A stretch of 64,000 bases of DNA from Humulus lupulus (taxonomy: Eukaryota > Streptophyta > Magnoliopsida > Rosales > Cannabaceae): contig NC_084798.1 of assembly GCF_963169125.1 (NCBI RefSeq), positions 105,169,970 to 105,233,969 of the forward strand. The letters run 5' to 3'. The stretch's first letter is position 1. Each line of letters opens with the position of its first letter. A program made the position numbers and the translations under genes. The notes beneath the pieces are model-generated. The model did not search any database and was not told the origin of the DNA. It saw only the letters and a program-made list of their open reading frames with translations. Positions 11,401-20,785 of this stretch are shown piece after piece.

Positions 11401-12692
11401 TCTTAGAACAACCAAGCATAACGGAAGAACATGTTCAGGTCAGAGTGATTAACACAAAACTGACCTGGATAACCCCCATTGGAATACCTCACAATCAACA
11501 AACTACCAGGTGACCGAAAGGACGCAATAAAATTGTTATATCAAGTCCCATGGTATGTTATGGTTGTGGGAATTCTATACCGACGAGGGCATTCTCTACC
11601 CCTCCTAAGGTGTGTTTTTTCTCAAAAAAGCACAGACCATCCTATAAGAGATACATGAGGGCTTCTGTGGAGACCACGCTGGGACGAAAAGCCTTTCTCT
11701 AAGGATATTGAGACAAGGCTATTTAATACCTACACTCAAAAAATATTCGACATCGTACGTACAGAAATGCAACAAATGCCAACGCTTTACCACGATTACT
11801 CAAGAAGCATCCATTGAGTTAACCATGCTCTCATCCCCTGGCTATTTACAGTCTGGGGAATTGACCTGATTGGTTCATTACCAACAAGAAAAGGAGGAGT
11901 TTGATATGCAGTTGCCGCTATCGACTAATATACGTAGTGGATCGAGGCCGAGCCTCTGGCAACCATAACCTCGAAGAGAGTCCTGGATTTTGTAATGAAG
12001 AACATCATGTGTCGTTTTGGGCTCCCAAAGAAGATTGTGTCTAGTAATGGAACTTATTTTGATAGTGGTCTTTTCACAAACTTTTGTGAGAAGTAGGGCA
12101 TAATCAAGAGTTTATCTTCAGTGGCGTATCCGCAAGCTAATGGGCGGGTCGAGGTTGTAAATAAAACCATAAAGGCAAGCTTAAAAAAGCGACTAGATGA
12201 AGCTAAGGGATTATGGCTCGAGCAGCTCCCGTAAGTACTTTGGGCCTATAGGACCTCTCATCCCACCTCCACGGGGCACACTCCCTTCTCTTTAACCTTT
12301 GGAAGTGAAGCTATGCTCCCAATTGAAGCACTAACGACACATAGACAGAAAACCTTCGAATAAGATCGAAACCATGAATTTCTCAACACATCCCTAGATC
12401 TTATCAAAGAAAATCAGGAAGATTCACAATTACAGCTCGCCCATTATCAGCAGAGAATTACGCATTACTTTAACTCGAAGGTAAAAGGACGTAGACTCGA
12501 GTAGGGTGACTTGGTGCAATAGTGTTTTTGATGAGTTAGGATCATAAAGATGGTGTATTGGGACTGAACAGGGAAGGACCATACCAGATCGTGGAATTTT
12601 TTTATGTGAAGGAACATTCAAACTAGCTCGGTTAATTGGAGAGTTGGTACGACAGACTTGGAATTTTCTTCATCTTAAAAATTATTATCAAT
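11401..12692 (+). pseudogene. Element A integrase (broken)
   Basis: Integrase would join element DNA to the chromosome. The zinc-finger region lies at about 11640-11780 but is scrambled by frameshifts. The core is seen around 11990-12240 (LPKKIVSSNGTYF, where the core Asp of SDNG is Ser, and PQANGRVEVVNKT, which keeps the Glu). The C-terminal part contains TGHTPFSLTFGSEAMLP near 12270 and FNSKVKGRR near 12470. Stops are scattered. Sequence ends in HLKNYYQ-like codons at about 12690, with no chromodomain. The closest copy is element B integrase at 59395-60500. Confidence 0.82.
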
Positions 12693-13554
12693 AATAGGAC
12701 AATTTTGTTAGTTTTTTAGGTTTTTAGTATTTTTTACGTGTAAGGTTTTTTTATAAAAGCCATTCAATTTAAATGACACGGTATGGCTACGTGTTTATAT
12801 TATTCTCGCGATGTATCACATACTCATTTTGTAAAAGCCACCTAGAATATCAATAAATTGTGATTGCTTAGGGGGCATATAACCCTCGATGAGTTTCAAA
12901 ATATTTAGTGTGATCGGATAAAATTTGAAAAACTTAGAAGTTGGAAAATTGATTATTCAACGGCTTTTTATAGCTAGCTCAAATTTTCAAAGAAATTCCA
13001 AATACGAACTAAGTTAGGAAAATTCAAAGAAACAAAATTCAACTACAAACTCCTGGATATAACCAGGTCCAATGCCTGATTCCTAACATGTATAATGCTA
13101 TTAAGCGGACAAACTCCTGGACATAACCAGCTCTGAGACCTGATTCCTAACAAGTATAATGCCATTAGGCGAACAAACTCCTGGACATAACCAGGTCCGA
13201 GGCCTGATTCCTAACACGTATAACGCTATTAGATGGGAAAATTCTTGTGTATAACCAAGACATCGACCAAAATTGATTGGTCAAGCCATCGGAAACCTAT
13301 CTTGATCTAAAGATAACCCCTATGATTGCAAATGTGCAAGAACTTGATATTCATAAGCATAGCAAGATAATAAATTTATGGGAACAAAAATAGATCATAA
13401 AGTAACAAAAATGCACTAAACAAGTATATGAATACCACGAGGATAAATAACCTCAAGCTAAGCCCGAAGGCGATTGTTTCATCTTGTGAAAGCATAGTTA
13501 CGGGGGATATAAAAAAAAACTAAAATAAGACAAAAGAAAAGAGATGAGGGTGCC
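12693..13554 (+). other. Element A spacer between pol and antisense gene
   Basis: An A/T-rich stretch with no credible sense gene. It contains a conserved GCTTAGGGGGCATATAA motif at 12867-12884 that recurs in B (60705) and, as ACTTGGGGGGCATATAA, in C (52662), and the 64-bp repeat block 13047-13258. Otherwise nothing recognisable. Confidence 0.7.
13047..13258 (+). repeat. 64-bp tandem repeat, three units plus a part
   Basis: Units start near 13047, 13111 and 13175, each with AACTCCTGGAYATAACCAG, then a CTGATTCCTAAC segment and GTATAAYGCYATTAG. The CCTGG....CCAGG arms could form a small hairpin. The same repeat, at 60-65 bp per unit, is in element B at 60884-61083, so it belongs to the family rather than to this copy. 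Confidence 0.9.
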
Positions 13555-14029
13555 CTAAAACATCACTAAGCTTCGGTGATGACACCTCATCATCACCCCC
13601 CTCAGCAGCTCCAGAAGCATCCATGGTCTCGAAAGGCTCTTGCGAGGGTAGGCTCTGGAACTTGGAAAGATAATGTCCCCAAAGCTCCGCATCCAGAAAG
13701 GAGAAATCCCTTTATTTTTTGTATGCCTAGCACCGATAAAGCATCTCCTCCAGGGCATTTGTTGCTTTGGCAACATCCAGCTTCGCCTTCTCAGCATCCT
13801 CCTTGTCTTTGGCCTATACCTTAAACAACTTATGTTTTAGCACACCGGCATCCTCAAGTTTCTTGTTGAGGCTGTCGACCTCGACCTTAAACTAATCTCG
13901 TCATTGGCTCACCTCAACAACATAGTCCTTGGCTATTAGCTCGTTTTCTTAGGATGCAAGCAGGGTGGCCTTAAGCTCCTCTCTTTGAGCTCGGAACTAA
14001 GTGATGCCACGATTTTGAGCTAAAGCGGA

Positions 14030-14117
14030 CTGAAAAAGAAAAATGCATGACAGGATTAGCTTGCAAAAGTAAAAACAAAATGAGAAATACTATAGGATGA
14101 ATAAAGATAACTCATAC
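14030..14117 (-). other. Predicted intron of the element A antisense gene
   Basis: On the minus strand it opens GTATGAGTTATC and closes TTCTTTTTCAG, with a pyrimidine-rich 3' end. It lies at the same place, just before the coiled-coil exon, as an 86-bp intron in C (53610-53695) and a 65-bp one in B (61823-61887). Conservation of both sites in three copies supports real splicing. Confidence 0.72.
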
Positions 14118-14585
14118 TCAGGTTCATCCCCAAGGTTGACTCAGGGACATCCCCTGGGAAACGCTCCTTTATGGCCCTCAAGTCTTTGACATTTGCTTGG
14201 TTGGCATGACCCACCATGTGGTTCTCCATCTCATGGAGGGTCCCTAGAAGCGCTTCTGGGATCCTTGCAACCTCGAGTGGCTTGAATGGGAGTTGAACAG
14301 ATAGGACTTCTCCCTGAACAACTTGTGGAACCGGAGCAGGTACGTCGCGAGGACGAGGAAGAGGAGCCTCATGAATGATAATTTCCCTTAACGGAGCTGG
14401 TGATTTTGTTTGATGCTGCTATTTCTGAGTGGAGCTGACACCTTTATCCTTTGCAGGAGATTCGATGGTAGATCTGAATCTGGGGTACTCTTCTTTGATA
14501 TTCTTGCCTTCTTGACTATGGGTCCAGTTTCTGCCCCACCAGATTTAAAGGCACCCTTCAGGTCCATATCTTTGCCTATAAAAGG

Positions 14586-14659
14586 ACGAGCAAAAAATTC
14601 AGATCCAAGGAATTATTAGTCAGGGTAATACAAGGAAAATAATATATCAAGAACCCTAC
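14586..14659 (-). other. Predicted intron of the element A antisense gene
   Basis: The minus strand reads GTAGGGTTCTTG at the donor and CGTCCTTTTATAG at the acceptor. The upstream exon ends in a serine-rich SSSSSEG stretch. The matching intron in C is 54106-54193, whose upstream exon is also followed by a proline/serine-rich exon. Confidence 0.65.
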
Positions 14660-16195
14660 CCCTCCGAGCTAGAGGATGAAACTACTACGATCGGTTTTGG
14701 GTTACAAACCAGGCTGGGTAAAACCTCTAACTCTTGGACAATGGGAAGAGGAGGGGACTCTAATTTTATTACATTTTTTACCCTACGAGGTTTAGGCTCT
14801 TCATCCAAACTAGACTCATTTGTGACCTGCCTAATACCCGAGGAAAAAACACACTGACGGAAGGAAGGCCATGACAAAAAGTTTTACCGTACTCCTCAAA
14901 AATGGTGGATCTAAAGTGAAGGATGTTATCTATAACTATGGTACACCGGGGGTAGCTATGGTCGTAGCGAACAACCAAGTGATCAACACACTGAAGGACG
15001 GTCATGTTCAGGTCTAGATCAATCGGATGTCGACTCACGAGCTGTCGTGGGTTGAATTAAACTAGCCTAAAACTGGCAGCAACCTGATTTAATTCTCTAT
15101 ATGGGTTACATTGGCCAGAAGTATTGGCTCCTGCCCCCGATTCAGCTCGGCCTTGGTCAGGATGTTGTCCATTTTCGGGGACCTTTCTTTTGCGTACCAA
15201 CTGCGTGACCTCTGCTTCTTCTTCAGCATCTTCAACGGCAGGGATGACTTCTTGAGGAGGAGGGAGCACAGGGGGAGGACCTCAAGCTCTGATGACTAGT
15301 GTCTGATCTTGCATGATCAGTTTGTAGGCCACCATGGTAGTGCCAATAACTACCATTGGGAACTCCTTCTCCTTGGCAGGAATACGAGACAGCGTCTCAT
15401 ATTGACCTCCAAGGGTCTCTGATTGCCCTGTTCTCTTGTATATAGTTGCACAAAGTAACAACTCAATAAGAATATGTTTACACTTGATTAAAAAGGAATT
15501 CAAGTGCAAAATTTGAAGAGCTAAAAAACATACAAGGACGATTGAAATACTGATGGGTACAGTTCTTGAACTCGTTTGACATGAAGAATTGATCCTTGTA
15601 ATCATTTGAGTGGTTGAGGAGGTCGATGACGGATGCCGTATTGGGGAATCTGGTGAGGTAGTAGAAGTCATCACCTCTCCCCTTCTGTTCGGGGTTGGTT
15701 TAGAGACAGAAGAAGTGCATGATGTCGGCGGGGGTAGGAACCTCCCACTCGTGCTTCAAGAATAAATATTTCAGCCCCGCCAAAAGCTAATATGAATTGG
15801 GGGAAGCTAGAATGGCACCAGTTTGACATAGTTAAAAAATCTACGAAGTACTGGTCCAAAGGGAGAAAGGCACCTGCCTTCAGATGGTCGTCACTCCAGG
15901 CTCTGTAGTCATCCTGAAGTGGAGTGCAACTTTGCTCTCCTTCCAACGGAGGTCGGGGAACAAGGCCTTCGGACCCCAATTCAATTTCGTGGCTTAGCAA
16001 AATTTTAATCAACTTGCCCTGAGTCTTTACCCGGGATTCGATGCGCTCAGTCTCAAAAAAGGGATTAGGGTCAACTACGATCTCCCTATCCATTATCGGG
16101 CTGAAGTGGGGAATAGGGGTCTCAAATGCGATCTTCTTACCCTTACTTTTTCTTTGGGAAGAAGAGCTCACGACTGACTTCTTCTAGTGGGCCAT

Positions 16196-17117
16196 AATCT
16201 AACTCGCCTGGCGACAAAGCGGCCTGTTAAAGGCGACCTAAGATAAAATCTTTCTACTACTATAAAGGTTCGGCAACCCGAGGGTTTGACTTTGATTTAT
16301 TCGACCTAAGATACACACGAGCTAAGATATCCTCTAGCGACAATGCATGTTTCCATGCGCGTTCAATGGCCATGCTCTATAAACTCAGGAAATCCCCTGA
16401 TACTTCGGGATTCACGTGTCAGACCCAATACCTTTTTGAAAGCATTATAATGGAAAACCGCTCGGTGAATCATAACCCTTAAGCTACCCATAACTGAACC
16501 TAAAAATCCTCAAATTTTTACACATACATAGGCAATCCTCTTTGAAAACCCAGAAAATTACCCGTTTCTTTATGCACATTATTTCTAATCAGACCTAGTA
16601 CTGTTGTTCTGGCCTAACCAAAACACCTATTAAACTCGAAAATTTCATAAAACTTATTGAACAATAAGAGGGTGAAATTTAAACCGAGTATAGAAATACT
16701 TACAAATTAGATGTTTGACCAAGGGAAGTGATAGAAACTCCAAAGATAGTAGCCTGAAAGCTTCTAGAAAATGTGAGAATGATGAAGGTTTCTGAAGGTG
16801 TTCTGAGAAGGAAAGGGAAAAAAATTTATGCAAAGGTTGTGAGGTTCAGGCCTGTTTCTCCTATTTATACGTAAATTTTGGGAACCAATTTGGGTCACCC
16901 GATTAGATCAGTTCGAGATCCAAGTGCCTACATTAAATAACCCCTGTTGTGGCAAAAAGTTGACAATACAATTGTCATAGTACTCGAAACTAAAACAGGT
17001 AGCTATCACAGACTGACACGTATTTCACACTCGAGTAGTGGGTGGGCACGATTTCACATAACAGAAGCCTAAAAGCCCCTACTGTGTGTGTCAAAAGTGA
17101 TGTCATGCACGAGCAGG
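16196..17117 (-). other. Leader and promoter region of the element A antisense gene
   Basis: No gene on either strand. By comparison with C this region should hold a non-coding first exon and a leader intron on the minus strand; an acceptor-like CGCCAG lies just upstream of the ATG. It also contains the minus-strand TATA box. The rest, up to the polypurine tract, shows nothing recognisable. Confidence 0.55.
16861..16870 (-). promoter_or_regulatory. TATA box of the element A antisense gene
   Basis: The complement is GTATAAATAG, a strong plant TATA box about 670 bp upstream of the antisense start codon and about 260 bp inside the 3' LTR. C has one at 56291-56300 and F at 19545-19554 in matching positions, each pointing into the antisense gene. 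Confidence 0.68.
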
Positions 17118-17132
17118 AGCTTGGGGAGAAAA
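17118..17132 (+). other. Polypurine tract of element A
   Basis: AGCTTGGGGAGAAAA lies immediately before the LTR start TGTTGTACC at 17133. It would prime plus-strand DNA synthesis. Confidence 0.8.
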
Positions 17133-17859
17133 TGTTGTACCCCAAAATAAATACGAATTGAATCACTCAGCACAGGGTACCACTGGCAGATAAGCACATT
17201 TAGAAAGTGTACATTTAGAACATCTAGCTAACTCTGAAGTGAGCAGCTCGAGTCAAAATTGACAGCTTACGACAACCAGATAGTCTCTAGATTGCCTCTT
17301 GCACCAACAACCTAATTTGAGATGTGTGATGGCTAAATTTCCTTCTAGGTACTCTGAACTTGGCCCATGTCAAGTTAGGTTAGCTCTTCCAGATTGCATA
17401 GTAAAGGATCCCAAAAGACTCGGAGATTCCTTATACGGTCATTAATGCCCAGATTTTATTACACATTTATTACCCAAGATAACGGATGTAAATTCCATAG
17501 GAAATCATATCCCTGTGTAAATGGTAGGTTATTCGAATTTATTATTTACCATATTTATGTACGCGGTTACCCAAAGCTGTCCAGGAAAACCCTCTATAAA
17601 TATCAGGGGAATGGATAGAAAAAGGATTGATTCTTGATATACAGAATCTCTATGGAAATTGTAAGAAACAATTTCACCCAGAGCCATAAAGAGATTAATA
17701 TGATTGTCTCGTGGACTAGGTGTATTTTAACCATTGAACCACGTAAAAGTGTGAGTGTTTGTGTTATTGTTCATTTGTTTAATCACGATTTAGTAAAAAA
17801 TCCTGATGTCTCTATTGTCGGATTTCTTAATCCACGATTGGCAAAAAACTGTGTCAACA
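17133..17859 (+). repeat. 3' LTR of element A
   Basis: This 727-bp LTR runs from TGTTGTACCCC to GTGTCAACA (TG...CA). It has a TATA box CTATAAATAT at 17593-17602. Its last 200 bases match the LTR remnant of element B at 19890-20106 (ACTAGGTGKATTTTAACCA and GGCAAAAAA..TGTCAACA), which places A and B in one family. Sequence to its right belongs to element F. Confidence 0.88.
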
Positions 17860-17879
17860 TGGACTACCTCCCTCTCCTA

Positions 17880-18900
17880 CATGCTTAGCATGGTATAGGA
17901 TGACAGGGGATTTTCCATGGTATATAGACAAGGATTCTATCCCCACCTGGAACTTCTCCTCAAGCTCAATCCTCCTCAGCCATAGTAGAGGTATGAATGG
18001 CGAGCATGGTCTCCACATGCTCCTCCTGCAACCGTTGAGTAAACCAAAGGATGGCCTGCACAGCCACGTACTATGTGTGGAGTTGGGCCTCTGACAAGGT
18101 CCACTAAACCCATCTGTTGGTCTACCCAAAAGAGGTCGTATTGCTACAAGCTCTCCTCCGTCATGAGGTGGTCGAGATTCAGGTCCTTGTTGGGAAAAGC
18201 CTTCATCCGATGAAGTCGTTCAAAATAGGCCACGATGATTGGGGTTTGCTTGTAAGACATCCTCGGGTACATATACTTCATTTAAGTATAGTACTCATCG
18301 AGTTTCCCCTTCTTAAGGGCCCGAAACCTATAAGTGTACATGATTTTGGCCGAAGAGGGGATGAGCCAATTCTGCCTCTTTTACATAACATATAGCCCAG
18401 CTAGCACCCGATACCAATTTGGGGATAGCTGAAAGGGGTCTATGCTGGCAAACTTCAGGAAGTCGACATAGTATTGGTGTAGGGATAGAGCCACTCCCGC
18501 CTGGAGGTGAGAGGCACTCCAGGCCCCGAGGCCATGGATGCTCTCATGCGCTCTTTCATTCTCTCGAGACAGGCACGTCAAGATGTCCCGATCCTCTACT
18601 CTGTAGAAGATGAGTGTTTTATTGATGGCTTCCTGATGTTTTAACTTGTTGGGGAGCTACTCGGCTTCAAATTCCTCTGCCGCATATCTGTTGGTCCCAT
18701 ACATGGGACCCATGTTCACCTTTTACTCCGAGGCGCCAATCAGTCGTGGCCTTTTCACCCTTGTTGGTTCTTCCCTCACCATGAGGGCTATGTTCTACTC
18801 TGAGGCCTCCCACCTCCTCCCTTTGGGCAGTCATCTGACCTCCCGAGCAATCTCCAGTATCTCCTGGTCGAAGTAGTAGAACCCTTGTTGGTGGAGATGG
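17880..18900 (-). pseudogene. Element F antisense accessory gene (PF04195-like, broken)
   Basis: Minus-strand codons at 18581-18381 give WSASHLQAGVALSLHQYYVD followed by FQLSPNWYRVLAGLYVM, the same domain as in A (16171) and C (55621-54756). After a stop, the same frame continues with IPSSAKIMYTYRF, matching the VPTP..I motif of the other copies, and with PRMSYKQTPIIVAYFERLH near 18230. Several stops break it. The region nearer 17880 is too decayed to place a coiled coil. Short plus-strand reading frames over it are shadows. Product function unknown. Confidence 0.65.
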
Positions 18901-19540
18901 TGTAACTCTTTGGACATTTAAAACAGCAAAACCAACCAGTTAGCGCATTGACCAGAAGAAAGATTAGTCAAAATGGGAATCCCTATGGAAACTGCTCGAG
19001 GAGTGGAGGAGAAGGACTTCTAATGGACTGAGGTGTCCTCGAAACTAATGAATTGGTGCAGCAGGGCTCCACCAGAATTCATGGACCTCGATGGAATCTG
19101 GGAAATTTCTAAATTATGGTTGAAGGTCTAGAAATGGGAAAAAATGCAAAGAGGCCTAAGGCGGTGCCTTTGGACCAATTCTAACGTTAAAATTATCCCA
19201 AAAAAACTAAAAGAAGGTCAAAATGACCTCTAAATACTGGGAGTCACCAGCGCCTAAACATGCAACTAATTTAAAACCCAAAAACTCAAAATGGAAAAGA
19301 AAATAACACATTTACTCGAGATGTAGTGCCGGTAAATGTTGCGTCGTATGCGGACACAGACATATTTCATTTCATTTACCCAGAAGTATGATGATTCTCT
19401 CCAGTCGTCCAGGTCACCGGAGGTCAAGAACTGATGAAGGTTGGGGTTATGAGTATTCAAAGGGTTTGAAAGAGTTTGGAGAGCTTTGGTAGTTCTGAAA
19501 ATTTTCAAAATGGCAAAAGTGAACAGGAGAGAGACAAATC
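18901..19540 (-). other. Leader of the element F antisense gene
   Basis: No clear coding. A minus-strand frame at 19508-19266 (80 codons) lies just below the TATA box and ends near a possible splice donor (CTCGAGTAAATG, at 19321-19310). It is better explained as a leader exon than as a protein. The rest is unremarkable. Confidence 0.45.
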
Positions 19541-19544
19541 TCTC

Positions 19545-19554
19545 ATTTTATACA
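19545..19554 (-). promoter_or_regulatory. TATA box of the element F antisense gene
   Basis: The complement reads TGTATAAAATGAGAG, a good plant TATA box on the minus strand, in the same relative place as those of A and C. Only the TATA-like core is visible; no other promoter element was recognised. Confidence 0.6.
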
Positions 19555-19889
19555 CAAATAGCTTGGGGGGAAGCAACTCCATCCCAACCATTGATCACCT
19601 ATGGGGTAGGCACTCGAACGTGATCCAACGATCTATTATCAAGGCATAGGTCATGATCATTAGCATGGGAAAAGGAAGCCTCGAATACAGGGCAAAAGGA
19701 CGCTTCAGGTATGGATTGGATGTCTTAGGCGTTGAACAGACTTCTCATGAATTGCATCAATTTATGGGCCCAGCAATGGGGAGTTAGCACGTGGCTTTGC
19801 ATTTTTTAAGTATGACATCAAGAAGAGCTCAAGAGTCACCTCTCGAAGACCCTTGAAATTACTCCTCTCAGACTAAGTGAAATTGTATA

Positions 19890-20106
19890 CTGGAACTCTG
19901 GTGAAATTGTGACAAACAATCTCACGGTGAGAACAAAATAGATCAATAAGAGTGACTCATGAACTAGGTGGATTTTAACCACTGAACCACATAAAAAGTG
20001 TGTGTGTTCTTAATACTTTTTATTTATCCAATTACGGTTTAACAAAAGCCTAATATCTCTATTTTTTGATTTCTTAAACCACTTTTGGCAAAAAATTGCG
20101 TCAACA
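19890..20106 (+). repeat. Truncated 5' LTR of element B
   Basis: Only the last 215 bases or so are recognisable by alignment with the LTR of A: ACTAGGTGGATTTTAACCAC, a CTCTATT segment, and GGCAAAAAATTGCGTCAACA at the end. The promoter half is missing; element F sequence appears instead, so a deletion or old rearrangement joined F to this LTR. The left boundary is uncertain by about 40 bp. The primer site follows directly. Confidence 0.75.
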
Positions 20107-20109
20107 GAC

Positions 20110-20128
20110 TGGTGCTTCCATTGAGAGC
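20110..20128 (+). other. Primer-site region of element B
   Basis: TGGTGCTTCCATTGAGAGC begins three bases after the LTR end. Element C has the same 19 bases with one change, four bases after its own LTR. It begins with TGG as any tRNA primer site must, but is not the initiator-Met type; I cannot name the tRNA. Confidence 0.65.
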
Positions 20129-20172
20129 ATATTAGGCTTAATTCCCCACGCAAGTTTCACCTAACAATCACC

Positions 20173-20785
20173 ATGGTGGTCACTCAATCTATGCGTGACA
20201 ATGAGATGAAGCAACCTGATGATCAGGAGCCTCATCGTGCGACCATCCCCACTAGAGAAGGCTCATCTGAACAACGTCGTCCTCAAAAACAACATGTGGA
20301 CCAATGCGATTCTAGGAGTTCAGTCTCATGCCCACCAAATCCCCATTCTGGGTATCTGACAGCCATCGAGATGGAAAATGCCCAGTTAAAGAACCATCTT
20401 GCCTAAGCTAACAAGTAGATTGAGGAGATCTTGGCTCGACTACCCCCTCCTGCAACGGATGTTAACATCGGAAGGAGGCAAACTGGGTCCCATAGGTCCC
20501 ACAAGAATAATCGGCCCAATCTCAGTTGCTCTGTCAGAACTGCAACTCCGAGCTCCATACCTTCTGAGCGGATTCAGCGAAATACTCAACCTACCAATCC
20601 TCACAGGAATCATAGACCTCATTTCAATTAATCTGTTCGAACTACAACCCCAATTTGTGTACCTTCTGCATGGGCCCAAGGAATGCTCAACCTACCAACC
20701 CTCGCAGGAACTATCACTCAACTCACACTCCTAGGAACCAACATGGCCAAACAAGACGAGTTGGGACCATTCAAGGAGATGAGAC
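20173..20785 (+). pseudogene. Element B gag, N-terminal part
   Basis: An open frame from 20173 encodes 77 residues ending IEMENAQLKNHLA, then an in-frame stop; a second frame continues with a polar, Arg/Pro-rich region. Within it, about 110 bp are directly duplicated (20510-20610 and 20625-20710), both copies containing CTCAACCTACCAA and TCTGT..GAACT. The solo LTR at 20786 interrupts the gene and gag resumes at 22647. This part has no domain I recognise; it is assigned by position after the primer site. Confidence 0.6.

Larger units (their letters stand above)
13555..16195 (-). pseudogene. Element A antisense accessory gene (PF04195-like, intron-bearing)
   Basis: A gene on the strand opposite gag-pol. 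The likely start is ATG at 16195-16193, but codon 4 is a stop. The next 170 codons (to 15674) include KSKGKKIAFETP and WSDDHLKAGAFLPLDQYFVD, which resembles the 'putative gypsy type transposon' domain (PF04195, from memory of the family). A frameshift moves the rest into the next frame, with EWEVPTPADIM and KGRGDDFYYLTRFP. Conserved GT-AG introns lie at 14586-14659 and 14030-14117; the exon after the second one ends in DAELWGHYLSKFQSL. Function is unknown. The same gene occurs in B, C and F. TATA box at 16861. Confidence 0.78.
9197..17859 (+). mobile_element. Element A: Tat-like Ty3/gypsy, 3' two thirds
   Basis: In order: end of protease, reverse transcriptase, RNase H, a second (archaeal-type) RNase H, integrase without chromodomain, a 64-bp repeat block, an antisense gene, a polypurine tract and the 3' LTR (17133-17859). 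The second RNase H and the antisense gene mark the Tat lineage. Gag and the 5' LTR are off the left edge beyond E and M1. Its pol is very close to that of element B. To the right it abuts the 3' region of element F, into which it seems to have inserted (first bases TGGAC). Confidence 0.87.
17860..19885 (+). mobile_element. Element F: 3' internal region of another Tat-like element
   Basis: Flanked on the left by the LTR of A and on the right by the truncated LTR of B. It holds only the antisense accessory gene and its promoter, with no gag or pol. It differs enough from A, B and C to be its own family, but has the same order: gene body leftmost, leader exon, TATA box. Whether it belongs to a separate element, or was joined to the LTR at 19890 by deletion, cannot be decided here. 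Confidence 0.65.
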
